A DNA stretch of 64,000 bases. It comes from Lithobates sylvaticus (taxonomy: Eukaryota; Chordata; Amphibia; Anura; Ranidae). Below the pieces are notes generated by a model that had not been told where the DNA came from, did not search any database, and worked only from the letters and a program-made list of their open reading frames with translations. A program made the position numbers and the translations under genes. Shown here piece by piece: positions 53,385-64,000 of the stretch. Location: positions 581,749,239 through 581,813,238 of the forward strand of contig CM053029.1 in the NCBI GenBank assembly GCA_028564925.1. The letters run 5' to 3'. Numbering within the stretch: position 1 is the stretch's first letter; the number at the start of each line of letters is the position of its first letter.

Positions 53385-56112
53385 TAAATCTTTGCTCCAT
53401 GCCCACGGCCATGTTCTTTTTTTTGTCCTCCTCCGAAGGACCTAGTGGTGGTCTTTCTACCTGAAGATTCTTTATCCCCACGATCGAGGTTGGCCGAGCT
53501 GCAACTCTGGGAACTGGAAGGTCGCATTACTCGGCTAAGCCCTAGCTATTAGCAGGGTATGGAGTGGGCATTGGAAGAGGCGCTAAGAAGAAGCCAGTGT
53601 CCTGGCCACTGGCAGGCAGGCTGCGCATTGGTCAGACAGCCAGCTATTAGCAGGTGACCTGTTTGCCCCTGGAAAGTCCAAGGTCATCTTATCTTACCTT
53701 CGGCCTGTGTGACGATCATGGTGGGAGTGGTGAGCGGTTACTTTGTTCATCATGGCAGCAGTTTATGTTCTCTATTTCTTATCCTGATTGTTTGTCTCTT
53801 GTTTGTGTTGTTTGGTAGGCAGGTATGGCGGCTGGTTCTTCCTGCATTCCAGCCGTCGTTTCACTTCTGGTTTTCCTTTTTGGCCATACTGCGCATGCGC
53901 GAGTGCGGTACGAGAATAAGGCTTGGTTCCGTGCATGCGCAATAATGGCAAAATTATGCTAATTGCGCACGGGCATGGTGGTGATGTCACAGGGGCGCGC
54001 TATTTAAACTGGGGAAGTAGCCTGCAAGCCTTGGGAATGCTTGCGGGCTATTGCGGTGACTTCCCCTTGCCCCTGTGTTGCAGCTACTGGTAACTGGCAC
54101 TCTGGGACAGGTGGGCTGTGTCTTCCCTGTCCCTTGTATTGATCACTATGTCATTTTCAGCTCGGATGGATATCGCTGAGGACATGGACTCCCCACCACC
54201 TGTCTGTGGCCAGCTCCCTCACAAAAGGTAATTGGGAATTTTGTTTTCTCCACCTGAGGGATCAGTGATTAGGGGGGGGTGTATATCTGGTTTTGTTACT
54301 GTTTTCCTGATTTTGTGTTTCCTGTGGTCTCTTTTCTTGTTCCTTCAGCCCCTTCAGGTCAGAACAGCATCGCAGCTCTCACAGAGGAAGCGACTCTTCT
54401 AAGTCGCATCACCAGCACTCCTCTTCCAAATCAAAACATTACGGTTCCTCCTCAAGATCAGGACACTGTAGCGAGGAACGATCTCATTCATCGATGGCTC
54501 ACTCCAGTCACTCAGCCAGTTTCTGCTGGGGGTGTAGAGTACATGTTTCTGCAGGGAAATCTTTGTGTGATCTCTGCTACACCAAGGCTTCTAAGGAAAA
54601 AGGGAATACGGACCAGCAACTTAAATCCCTGGTGAAAAGTGTTGTTAAGGAGTCGCTTAGAAATATTGATGACCGGTCCTATGTTCCTCCTGCAGAGCCT
54701 TCACGTTCTCCAGGGAGGGAGACACAGTTGCAGGATACTTGGGAATCCTCTTTGCATAGCCACCCTTCTGTTGCCATCTCTGACAGTGACTCTGATGAAG
54801 ATAACCCCTGTGTGGGATTTGACTTTGCTCTGCTTCCTCCTTTGGTTAAAGCTATTAGAGAAACACTGAATTTGGAGGATCCAGTGGCCGCCCCTTCCAA
54901 ACAGAGAAACAGTTAAAGAAGGAACGGGTTAATTTTCCATTTATCGCTGAACTTGGCGAGATCATCACAGACGAATGGGGTAAGGTGGAGAAGAAAAATA
55001 CTTTCTAAAGTCTCAAAGCTCTATCCCTTCAAGGAGGAAGAGGTGAAGCATTTGGAGTCAGCCCCGTTGGTGGATGCAGCCGTCATGATGCTGGTAAAAG
55101 ATGTGACACTTCCCTTGGAGGATACAGTATCTTTTAAGGACGTTCTGGACAGACGGATTGATGCCGATCTGAAGAGAGTGTATCTTACAGCAGGTATGGC
55201 CTGTAAGCCTGCTTTAGCTTTGGCGGCTATGTGCAAGGCTATGGAGGTATGGGCGGATAATGTGGACGAGACGCTCGGAATTCAATCTCTAGGTGCAAAG
55301 GAACCTTTTCTCACCTTTTTTCCGGATAGAGTAGTCCTAATTCCGATGCTAGGAACAAATCCCAAGGTTACCTCGGTTTTCAATGAGAACCAAGAAATTA
55401 CACTTCCTACCTTCAACTCTGCTGGGAGTCTGGATCCACATCCTCTTGATATGGGAGTTACTCTAAAGCAATATTTGGATGTTACAGCTTCCTTTCGTCA
55501 AACTGACTTTCTCTTCGCTCTGTTCCATGGAAAAAATAAAGGCTCTAAGGCTTTCGTCAGATCCATCGCTGCTTGGGTGGTCTAGGCTGTCCAATGGGCT
55601 TACAGAGAGAAGGGCTTGGCTCCTCCTTCATGGGCGGCCTCACGTCATGTTGCACCTGAAGTGATCTGCAGAGCTGCTTCCTGGTCTTCAATTCATACTT
55701 TAATGTCTCATTATTGTGTTGAGCCAGCGACCTTATCTTCTGTTGATTTTGGTTTGAAAGTTCTGTAGGTTGACAGTGTTAAATAAATATTTTGTTCAGC
55801 ATTTTGACCACCCGGGTGTGTATGGCGAGTTATTTCCCACACGTTACTGCCATGGAGTCTGTTAGGAAAATGGAAAATTCCTATCAAAATACTTACCGTA
55901 ATTTTCCTTTCCTGATGGACTCCATGGTAGCAGGAGTTCCCTCCCAAATGGCTGGAGTAGGCTAGTTACCGAACACGGCCGTGGGCAGGGAGCAAAGATT
56001 TATAGGAGTAGTGTCCTATAGGGTAATGGAGGCGGGACTAAACCCACACGTTGCTGCCATGGACTCCATCAGGAAAGGAAAATTACGGTAAGTATTTTGA
56101 TAGGAATTTTCC
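53385..56112 (+). mobile_element. DIRS-type element relic (fossil)
   Basis: A tyrosine-recombinase retrotransposon relic. Recognisable parts are a gag-like region (about 54350-55270, with a Cys-rich CWGC...CDLC word and LPLEDTVSFKDVLD), and a tyrosine-recombinase-like region (about 55280-55770, including FFPDRVVL, GSKAFVRSIAAW and ICRAASWSS). Inverted repeats typical of DIRS are visible: 53385-53419 pairs with 55973-56008, and 55870-55935 pairs with 56045-56112. A TATA-like CTATTTAAA lies at 53999-54007. The reverse-transcriptase core is not recognisable. The relic is broken, with several breaks, and clearly reduced. Age is moderate or old. Confidence 0.7.
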
Positions 56113-56925
56113 ATTATTATTTTGCTTTTTTTTTTTTTTTATGCGCAAGTTACCACAACACCATTATCACGTAGTTTTTAAGATCAAAGATACAACTATG
56201 TTGGTGTCCCTTGTCAATTTTACATTGTATTTTTTTAAGTGTAACTGCCGACTCCCTAACTGTCATTTGAAGTAAAACACATAGCCAAGTATTATTCTCC
56301 ACAATTTTTTTTATTGTGCATTAAAAAAAGAAAACAAATAAAATTAGACATGCTATCTGCCAATAGAACTTAACCAAATGGTGCATTCTATACATCCAAA
56401 AATATAGAAAATATACCAAATCAAATCATTATTCAACCAAAAAAATAATGTCAAAGCAACAACTCCAAGGCCAATAATAAATAACAAGGCATATGACATA
56501 ATTGGTCATGATTAATAAAGCAACCAATTTTTGGTCCAAGAAATCCTCCTCCTGTTCCTGGACTGGACTTGGATCAAAGCAATAACTCCAGGGCCAATAA
56601 TAAATAACACGTTATCTCCTCCGATTTCGCAACATGTCTGGTTGACGAACGGCCGTTCAGAAACGAACTGAAAAGCGCAAAATTAAAAGCTTGAAATTGA
56701 AAGCGCAAATCAACACTCACCAAACTTCTACTAACACGAAATTAGCAGAAGGAGCCCAAAGGGTGGCACTAAAGAGCTTAAAAAAATACGTAGTACGTCA
56801 CTACGTTCGTAATTGTTGGCCAACAATTGTGTTGCCATGTGTATGCAAGACAAGTTTGGGCCAACGCCCTTTGGACAAAAGTCCACGGTTTTGTTGGCCA
56901 ACAATCCGATCACGTGTATGAGGCT
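56113..56925. mobile_element. PIF/Harbinger-type non-autonomous element, left end unclear
   Basis: The right end reads GATCACGTGTATGAGGCT and abuts TTA (56926-56928). The interior has paired words around GTTGGCCAACAA (56813-56828 and 56893-56906) and a duplicated phrase, GGCCAATAATAAATAAC, near 56470 and 56592. The matching left terminus was not found. TTA target site and chain position suggest Harbinger. Confidence 0.45.
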
Positions 56926-56928
56926 TTA

Positions 56929-57384
56929 GTCGGCCATGCATGGATCAAAGTTCAGCAGGGTCCAGCCAAATTATCATCCATATATGAGCAGGCCGGTTGA
57001 TGGACTTGTGTACAACCAGCCTGTTGGAAAACGTTCTCTTGATCAGTGCCACCAGCTATAGCAGGCAGTGCTGATCACTGTATTCTGACAGCGGGGAAGT
57101 CTCTCCGCTGTCAGCATACAAAAGTGCAGCAGGAGGACTTCCCTATCCACATCAAGTGTGTGGATGGGAGAATCGAGTCATTTTCTTTTGTTCAACCCGC
57201 TAGTTCAGGGATGGCAAACCTTGGCACCCCAGATGTTTTGGAACTACATTGCCCATTATGTTCATGCACTCTGCATTGTAGTTGAGCATCATGGGAAATG
57301 TAGTTCCAAAACATCTGGGGTGCCAAGGTTCGCCATCACTGTGCTAGTTGAATGAAAAAAAAAAGAACTCAGGTATGGCCAGCC
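56929..57384. mobile_element. TTA-flanked Harbinger-type MITE, interrupted by a hAT
   Basis: TTA at 56926-56928 and 57385-57387, ends GTCGGCCATGCATGG and GGTATGGCCAGCC. Without the hAT at 57206-57341 it is about 310 bp. Both flanking TTA sites are shared with neighbouring elements. Confidence 0.6.
57206..57341. mobile_element. Palindromic hAT MITE, 136 bp
   Basis: Ends CAGGGATGGCAAACC and GGTTCGCCATCACTG, 8-bp duplication CGCTAGTT (57198-57205) and TGCTAGTT (57342-57349), one mismatch. One long hairpin containing GGCACCCCAGATGTTTTGG. Sister of 51076-51208. Confidence 0.9.
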
Positions 57385-57387
57385 TTA

Positions 57388-57809
57388 TGCCGCGTACACA
57401 CGGTCGGAATTTCCGATGGAAACAGTCCGATGGAAGCTTTTCAACGGATTTTCCGACCGTGTATGCCCATGTTTTTCTGTCGGAATTTCCGACGGACTTT
57501 GGATTGAGAACCTGTTCTCAATTTTTCCGACGGAAAACCTTTCTATCCGATTTTCCGATCGTGTGTATGCAAATCCGACACGCAAAATTCCGACGCATGC
57601 TCGGAAACAATTTGACGCATGCTCGGAAGCATTAAACTTCCCTTTTTATAGTGCTGTCGAACGTGTTTTATGCCGCTGTGTTACTGACCGTCGGAATTTG
57701 GTGTGACCATGTGTAGGCAAGACAGTTTGAGCGAAGTTCAGTCGGAATTCCGACGGGAAAACCATCAGAGCTTTTTTCCGACGAGAATTCCGACCGTGTG
57801 TACGCGGCA
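57388..57809. mobile_element. TTA-flanked Harbinger-type MITE (TGCCGCGTACACACG)
   Basis: TTA at 57385-57387 and 57810-57812, ends TGCCGCGTACACACGGTCGG and GACCGTGTGTACGCGGCA. The interior is full of inverted GGAATTTCCGAC-type words. No transposase. Confidence 0.82.
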
Positions 57810-57959
57810 TTAGACACAGTTACTTTATCTCTCAATTACTAAACATAATAAGTACATTTATTGCACGGTCGTAAATGTTGAAATAGAAAAACACGACCGA
57901 CTATTACAGCATTCTAATTCAAAAAATCTGACGGTGACTGGATCCGCACATCAGTTTTT

Positions 57960-58416
57960 NNNNNNNNNNNNNNNNNNNNNNNNNNNNNNNNNNNNNNNNN
58001 NNNNNNNNNNNNNNNNNNNNNNNNNNNNNNNNNNNNNNNNNNNNNNNNNNNNNNNNNNNNNNNNNNNNNNNNNNNNNNNNNNNNNNNNNNNNNNNNNNNN
58101 NNNNNNNNNNNNNNNNNNNNNNNNNNNNNNNNNNNNNNNNNNNNNNNNNNNNNNNNNNNNNNNNNNNNNNNNNNNNNNNNNNNNNNNNNNNNNNNNNNNN
58201 NNNNNNNNNNNNNNNNNNNNNNNNNNNNNNNNNNNNNNNNNNNNNNNNNNNNNNNNNNNNNNNNNNNNNNNNNNNNNNNNNNNNNNNNNNNNNNNNNNNN
58301 NNNNNNNNNNNNNNNNNNNNNNNNNNNNNNNNNNNNNNNNNNNNNNNNNNNNNNNNNNNNNNNNNNNNNNNNNNNNNNNNNNNNNNNNNNNNNNNNNNNN
58401 NNNNNNNNNNNNNNNN
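57960..58416. other. Assembly gap, 457 N
   Basis: A run of N. The left end of the AT-rich foldback element that ends at 60226 is probably hidden here. 57813-57959 before it shows nothing recognisable. Confidence 0.99.
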
Positions 58417-60226
58417 AAAAAATGTTTAACAAGATTTTTCGAATATTCGAAAATTCGGAAATTTGAAAATCCGAAAATTTGAAAATCTGAAATAATGACT
58501 AACTAATAATAACATAACTATTACTAACTATTAAATTATAGGTATTGGAATTTCCTTTCAAATTTGGCCCCAGAACGTAACGAATACGGGATTATCCAAT
58601 GTTACGAATTATTTGAAATAACGAATGCCGTATCTAAAGAATGGAACGTAGCAAATGAATAATAAATAAATAACAGTAATAATAAAAAATAATAAAAATA
58701 GGGCTGTTACTGAGTAAAATTTTTGTGTTCGATTAATCGATTTTTTTAAATCGATTAATCGACTAATTGCGATTAATTATTACGCACATACAGATCCAAC
58801 TACTTTTATCTGATCTCCTTGCATTGCAACTCTGCAGTAGTCAGTGGTAAATGTGGTATACATTATATACAATCACCCGACACTATTTAGTTTCCACAAT
58901 CCATGACTTAACGTCACAGTTCACACAAATACGTTTAAAATTCAAACTGTAGCACTGACGTAAGTCATTATTTTTTCCACAGTAGCGTGACAATCCCTCC
59001 ACCTCCGTTCTAACTAATCACTCTCACCTTATGACAGGTGGTCATGCAAGCGGGTATCTAAAGGGTTAACACGGACCAGAAACTTCTCTCACGTCTCCTT
59101 ATATCTCAGCAAGGACGCCAGGTCATGGGTAGAATAGAAAAGATCTAAGTGCTCACCGCTTAAGTATAAGATAACATTTTTGTGTTCAAACACAAACTAC
59201 ACACATAAAGATGATAAAAACACAGCATGTAAAGCCGACAAACGTGTTAGTTCCGTAGGGCAGCAGCGGGTGACGTCATGCGTAGCTCCTCCCCCGTACG
59301 CATTACGTTCAATTCAGAACTTCGACGTCACTGGACTTCTCCCCCCTTCCCTTCGTTAGCAGACAGAGGCACTTGGGGAAGGGGGGAGGAGGAGGAATTA
59401 ATGAAAAAAAAAAAATAGAAGGGGGAGGAGTCCGGTGACGTCACTGGATCTCCGATGGAACTCCCTGAAGCCCCGGAAGCCGGCGGAGAGGTGAGCACCA
59501 ATCAAAAGAATTTTGATCGATCCAAGCAATTTACGATTAATCGAGGAATTAAACGTTAATTTCCACAGCCCTAAATAAAAACTTTTTTATTATATATTTT
59601 TATTTATTTTTCATTGGTTCTGTTCCATTTTTTTGGATGCAGCATTCATTATTTCGGATAATTAAGAACTTCAGATACATTCGTATTTGTTACGTTTACT
59701 AAAAGACAAATCTGAAAGGAAATTTCAATACCTAATTACCTATAATTTAATAGTTAGTTATTATTAGTTAGTTAGCTATTTAGTTAGTTATTCTTTCAAA
59801 TTTTTGGATTTTCTTTCTTATTTTTGGATTTTCGAATTTACGAATTTTCAAATTTACGAATTGCAATCAAACGAATGACTTGAAAAATAATAATAAATAA
59901 CAATAATAATAATACAAGCTTTTTTTATTTTTATTATTTATTATTAATTGGTTCCGTTCCATTTGTTTAGATGTGGCATTTGTTATTTCGGATAATTCAT
60001 AACTTCACTAAAAGCCAAATCTGAAAGTAAAATACCTATAATTTAAGTTAGTTATTATTAGCTAGTTAGTTATTCTTTCAAATTTTCGGATTTCCTTTCT
60101 TATTTTCGGATTTTCTAATTTACGAACCTTCAAATTTACGAATTGCAATCATAGCGAATGACCCGAAAAAAAACAAAAAAACGAATGAAACGAAAAAGAA
60201 ACACATTTTTCGGCACTGCACATGTC
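58417..60226. mobile_element. AT-rich foldback element, left end in gap
   Basis: The right end TGCACATGTC is followed by TA (60227-60228), matching the termini of 35159-36193. The sequence is full of GAATTTTCGAA-like inverted words and of paired phrases such as TAATAGTTAGTTATTATTAG on either side of the hAT insertion at 58699-59573. Confidence 0.6.
58699..59573. mobile_element. Non-autonomous hAT (TAGGGCTGT ends)
   Basis: TAGGGCTGTTACTG on the left, TTTCCACAGCCCTA on the right, perfect 8-bp duplication AATAAAAA at 58691-58698 and 59574-59581. Near both ends lie inverted GATTAATCGA words. 875 bp, no transposase. A GC-rich interior contrasts with the AT-rich host. Confidence 0.85.
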
Positions 60227-60467
60227 TAGTCAGCACAGATAAGAAAAAGAACCGCTGCTCCATGTGTATAAAGATAAGGCTGATTGGAGTATCTTGCAGA
60301 GTACTAGCCCTGACCCGCCTCTGTGGGAAACTTGGAAAGAAGAAGGAAATGGCTGCACATCCAGAACTTCCGATTGCCTTTTATTTTGTTTAACAAAGAT
60401 AACACTAAATACACCAAACTGTGGTCATGTAGACGTGTTTCACACATACATCTTGTGCTTAATCATA

Positions 60468-60505
60468 ATGATTAAGCACAAGATGTATGTGTGAAACGTG
60501 TCTAC
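60468..60505 (+). ncRNA. Hammerhead-like motif, copy b
   Basis: Core ATGATTA at 60468-60474, helix II GCACA (60476-60480) with TGTGT (60488-60492, one G-T pair), GAAA at 60493-60496, then ACGTGT and C at 60502 as the cleavage-site nucleotide. Helix I is weak (two pairs). The mirror-image copy lies on the left arm. Confidence 0.4.
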
Positions 60506-60564
60506 GTGACCACAGTTTGGTGTCTTTGGTGTTATCTTTGTGAAACAAAATAAAAGGCAATCGG

Positions 60565-60679
60565 ACCTGATATTGTCTATATCCTTGTATTGTTTGCAAC
60601 TTCTATGCTACAATTGTTGTACCATAACTAAGTGTCTCAATAAAGAATATATAAAAAAAAATAAAAAAATAAAATAAAT
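60565..60679 (+). mobile_element. Short LINE-type 3' tail insertion
   Basis: 115 bases ending in AATAAA (60631-60636) and an A-rich tail, bounded by a 13-bp direct repeat AAAAGGCAATCGG at 60552-60564 and 60680-60692. This is a severely 5'-truncated target-primed insertion, probably of an L1-type LINE. Confidence 0.75.
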
Positions 60680-60740
60680 AAAAGGCAATCGGAAGTTCTG
60701 GATGTGCAGCCCTTTCTTTCTTCTTTCCTAGTCAGCACAG

Positions 60741-61089
60741 GGTGAGTGAGCTGGCGACGGTGGGTGGGTACGGTGCGGGCTGGAGCGAGGGGGTGGGAGG
60801 GTCCGTCTGCCACCCCCCCGACCGATGGAGCACCGTCCGCCACTGCAAAGGTATACGGATGAATCTAGTAATATATTTCACATGACCCTCCCCCTGGACT
60901 GACAATGCTGCTGCCTGCTGTGCTCATACATCCAGAGTTGTGTCTCACTAATACAGGAGGTGTGTTACTAGCCAGATCACCAGCTGAAAACATAGGGGAA
61001 GCTGGATGCCAAAGAAAAGAAAACCAATGCAGCCACCACATCTAGTGATTGGTAAGCTGAAATATAATAAAAAAAATTCTAATACCGAT
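60741..61089. other. GC-rich hAT-like right end, then unclassified
   Basis: 60741-60845 ends CACCGTCCGCCACTG, the form of a hAT right terminus; no left partner was found. 60846-61089 holds nothing recognisable. Confidence 0.35.
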
Positions 61090-61093
61090 CTAA

Positions 61094-62082
61094 CCGCTTG
61101 CCGACGCTGATATACATCGGCAGAAGGGCACATACAGGTAGATTAACATACCTGTACGTTGCCCTTTAAGAAGCAGTTTGCGGGCGCACGTGCGCCGCCG
61201 GCGTCATGCGCGCACGCCCACCGCGAGCTTCATAAGTGTGATCGCGGGTCCCACGGACTCAATGTCCACGGGGATACCCGCGATCGTGTCATGGAGAGGA
61301 AGAATGGGGAACTGCTGATGTAAACAAGCATTTCCCCATTCTACCTAGTGACAGGACACTGATCACAGCTCCCTGTAATCGGGAGCAGTGATCAATCTCC
61401 CCGTTCTGCCTGGTGACACTGACACTGATCACCGCTGTGATCAGTGTCGTGTCACACACAGCCCCTCCCCCCACAGTTAGAATCACTCCCTAGGACACAC
61501 TTAACCCCTACAGCGCCCCCTAGTGGTTAACCCCCTCACTGCCAGTCACATTTACACAGTAATCAATGCATTTTTAATTGCACTGATCGCTGTATAAATG
61601 TGAATGGTCCCAAAATCGCGTCAAAATTGTCCAATCTGTCCGCCATAATGTCGCAGTCACGATAAAAATCGCTGATTGCCGCCATTACTAGTAAAAAAAT
61701 AAATATTAATAAAAATGCCATAAAACAATCCCCTATTTTGTAGACGCTATAAACCAATCAATAATTTACCAATAATATGCAGAAGAATACGTATCGGCCT
61801 GAACTGAGGGAAACAATTTTTTTTTAGGTATTTTTTGGGGATATTTATTATAGCAAAAAGTAAAAAATAATGCGTTTTTTCAAAATTGGCGCAATTTATT
61901 TGTTTATAGCGCAAAAAATAAAAAACGTAGAGGTGATCAAATACCACTAAAAGAAAGCTCTATTTGTGGGGAAAAAAGGACGTCAAGTTTGTTTGGAAGC
62001 CACGTCAGTTAAAGCGACGCAGTGCCGAATCGCAAAAAGTGCTCTGGTCTTTGGCCAGCCAAATGGTCCGGGGCTTAAGTGG
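61094..62082 (-). mobile_element. CCACTT TTAA-family element, complete copy
   Basis: CTAA (a one-base change from TTAA) at 61090-61093 and TTAA at 62083-62086. On the minus strand it begins CCACTTAAGCCCCGG and ends in a CGGCAAGCGG word. 989 bp with the usual landmarks (GAGCTTTCTTTTAGTGG, AGTTCAGGCCGATACG). No coding region. Confidence 0.78.
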
Positions 62083-62086
62083 TTAA

Positions 62087-62760
62087 GCCACAAAGTTGTC
62101 GTAGGTGGGGATTTTTTTTGTTTTATTCTTTAATAAATAGGAAAAAGAGGTGAAATTAGGTATTGTAATTTGTATTCCATCGCAGGTCCCTGAGCATTTA
62201 CAGTGTCATGTAACACTCAAGTCTTTTTACAATCTCTTGATTGAATGAGGGAATGTTACTCAATAACTAATTATTTTTCCCAAGTAGCTGAGTTTTGTTA
62301 ACAAGTCTTCGGAGTAAGGATTTTCTGCAGTTGCAGTTAATTTGTTTTTCCAGCAGCAGCTGTTGATCAATGCTTGGGACATTTGGAATGATGCAGCAGC
62401 TTGTGCCGGGTATCAGATATACATTATGAAATGCTCTCAATGAATACTTGCTTGTGGTTATTTGTATACAGGAATGCTATGCCTGTTCATTACATTCCTT
62501 TTGTATATCTTGGCCTGGCTCCGTCCTTGCTCTAGATCCACATACCTGCATGCCTGGCGTACACATGTCATTGATATTCCTGATAGAGTATGCTATATAC
62601 AAAGAACATAAAGCCACCCATAAGCTGCAGTCAGTTATACTGTAACATCTATATCACAAAAAAATAAATAAAATACATGTTATGTTGGAATTTTACTGCT
62701 ATATGATTCTAACCCTTTCGCTGCCAAAGCTGTTTTTACTTTTTTTTTTTGCACATATTT
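62087..62760. other. Single-copy-like island
   Basis: No repeat ends, tandem arrays or coding frames apart from T runs at 62110-62120 and 62740-62751. The part 62230-62640 has even composition and words such as CAGCAGCAGCTGTTGATC. It could be conserved noncoding DNA, but that cannot be judged here. Confidence 0.3.
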
Positions 62761-62764
62761 TTAA

Positions 62765-64000
62765 CCACTTCAATACGGGTACCCATACCATAGCTCACAA
62801 CTGTACCTGATTTGGAGGGGCTGTCCCTGATTTAGAGGGACTGTCCCTGATTTGGAGGCTCTGTCCCTGATTTGGAGGGTCTGTCCCTGATTTGGAGGAG
62901 CTGTCCCTGATTTGAATGGACTGTCCCTGATTTGGAGGGGCTGTCCCTGATTTAGAGGGGCTGTCCCTGATTTGGAGGCTCTGTCCCTGATTTTGAGGGA
63001 CTGTCCCTGATTGGGAGGGACTGTCCCTGATTTGGAGGGTCTGTCCCTGATTTGAAGGGACTGTCCCTGATTTGGAGGCTCTGTCCCTGATTTGGAGGAA
63101 CTGTCCCTGATTTGGAGGGTCTGTCCCCGATTTTGGAGGGTCTGTCCCCGATTTGGAGGGACTGTCCCTGATTTGGAGGCTCTGTCCCTGATTTGGAGGG
63201 ACTGTCCCTGATTGGGAGGGACTGTCCCTGATTTGGAGGGTCTGTCCCCGATTTGGAGGGTCTGTCCCTGATTTGGAGGGTATAGCAAAATGACGGTTTC
63301 AAATTGGTTTAGTTATCCTGATCGGACGTCATATGACATGATCAGGATAACGGAGCCGCTGCGTGCCCGCGGGGACAATCGGAGGTGCTGTGTGTCAGTC
63401 TGACATACCGCAACTCGGATCGTGGTATGACGCCTCTGACAGAGGCTTCATACCACGTAATCATACCACGACCAATCACAGCTGATCATCACGTGAACCA
63501 GAAAGTGCTGGTAATCGTCTTTCTCGGTTTACGCTGACATCGGCTCTCCCTGTCAGAGGGGGGGGGGGTTCTGTGCTGATAATCAGCACATTGATTATTA
63601 GCACAGCCCCCATCAAAAGGTGCCCATCAGCTGCCAATCAATGCCCATCACCTGCCAGCCTGCCGCCCTCTATAAAGCCTGCCAATGCCCATAAAAGTGC
63701 AGATCAGTGCCCACAACAGTGCCCAAAAAAGTGCCAATCAGTTCCCCATCTGTAATGCCTGTCAGTGCCCCAATCAAAATGCCAATCAGTGCCACTCAGT
63801 AAAGCCTGTCAGTAGCTCCTCATCAGTGCTGCCTACCCAGTGCCACCTATCAGTGCCTATCAGTGCTGTCTATCAGTGCCCATAAGTGCTGCCTATCAGT
63901 GCCTATCATTTTTTTTTTTCAAAATTGTCAATCTTTTTTCATTTATAGCACAAAAATGTAAAACCGCAAAGGTGATCAAATACCACCAAAAGAAAGCTCT
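62765..64000. mobile_element. TTAA-family element, long form, right end outside window
   Basis: TTAA at 62761-62764 precedes CCACTTCAATACGGG. After a minisatellite (62800-63285) come a hairpin near 63317-63350 (TTATCCTGATCGGACG against its near-complement), the pair TCGTGGTATGACGC/TCATACCACG near 63420-63470, the CATCAGTGCC words at 63600-63900 and the motif CACCAAAAGAAAGCTCT at the edge. This is the layout of 13613-14640. Confidence 0.6.
62800..63285. repeat. 20-bp minisatellite, about 24 copies
   Basis: The unit CTGTCCCTGATTTGGAGGGA recurs with a strict 20-base period apart from one 21-base unit near 63130. Variation is concentrated at the last four positions (GGGG, GGCT, GGGT, GGAG). Both strands give open frames with a 20-residue periodicity, none of them genes. 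Confidence 0.95.

Larger units (their letters stand above)
60227..60740. mobile_element. Snap-back insertion with 12-bp TSD
   Basis: A 12-bp direct repeat TAGTCAGCACAG (60227-60238 and 60729-60740) bounds a unit. It has a single-copy head (60239-60332), then a palindrome whose left arm is 60333-60466, axis base 60467, and right arm 60468-60564 continued at 60693-60728. The right arm is interrupted by a small LINE tail (60565-60679). The layout equals that of the insertion at 37576-38004 in the opposite orientation. Arms carry hammerhead-like motifs starting at the axis. Confidence 0.75.

Noticed and set aside
57914-58482. Open frames of 172 and 182 residues
   Set aside because: They consist of translated N bases in the assembly gap.
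62800-63285. CRISPR array
   Set aside because: Units abut without spacers and the context is a vertebrate genome. It is a minisatellite. The same holds for 45235-45605.
62770-63302. 172-residue frame with a QGQTLQIRD-like period
   Set aside because: A direct translation of the 20-bp minisatellite.

Overview
The window looks like a gene-poor, transposon-packed stretch of an anuran genome, most likely a ranid frog. That call rests on the repeat mix: long TTAA-flanked elements beginning CCACTTCAGCCCCGG, TTAA-flanked and TTA-flanked miniature elements, many hAT-type elements with 8-bp target duplications, L1/Tx1-like, CR1-like and L2-like LINEs, a chromodomain Ty3/Gypsy element and a DIRS relic. 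The family memory is mine and was not checked against a database. I found no host exon, tRNA or rRNA gene. The assembly has one gap of 457 N (57960-58416).

Layout. 1-2805: unclassified repeat, an L2-like LINE tail, a palindrome and a TA microsatellite. 2806-12067: an end-to-end palindromic (foldback) hAT-type element with an 8-bp duplication, split near its axis by a nearly whole Gypsy chromovirus. 12071-18256: a chain of TTAA-flanked elements carrying hAT insertions, two of them filled with minisatellite. 18257-20572: a tandemly duplicated nest of two TTAA-flanked families, with a 38-nt inverted copy of nearby DNA at the junction. 20573-31010: single-copy sequence, a head-to-head Tc1-like fossil carrying a hAT insertion, a second foldback hAT element and a decayed L1-like LINE. 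31011-36300: two large palindromes, one split by a probable solo LTR that itself holds a TTAA element, the other holding two nested elements. 37116-43820: a nearly intact L1-like LINE on the minus strand with a 17-bp target duplication, carrying a 316-bp spacerless palindrome. 43821-53230: single-copy stretches that look like possible conserved noncoding DNA, a solo LTR, minisatellites, a CR1-like LINE and several hAT elements. 53231-57812: a DIRS relic and a chain of TTA-flanked Harbinger-type elements. 57813-64000: an AT-rich TA-flanked foldback element with a hAT insertion, another snap-back palindrome, two TTAA-family copies and a 20-bp minisatellite.

The most unusual signals are four hammerhead-ribozyme-like motifs, three of them sitting at or beside the axes of snap-back palindromes. 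Two of those palindromes belong to insertions bounded by 12-14 bp direct repeats. Next come the two foldback hAT elements with symmetric outward TATA and AATAAA signals, the hAT elements whose interiors are minisatellites, and the duplication junction with a templated inverted insert. Nothing here works as a pathway. The window is a record of nested mobile-element insertions around a few single-copy islands.
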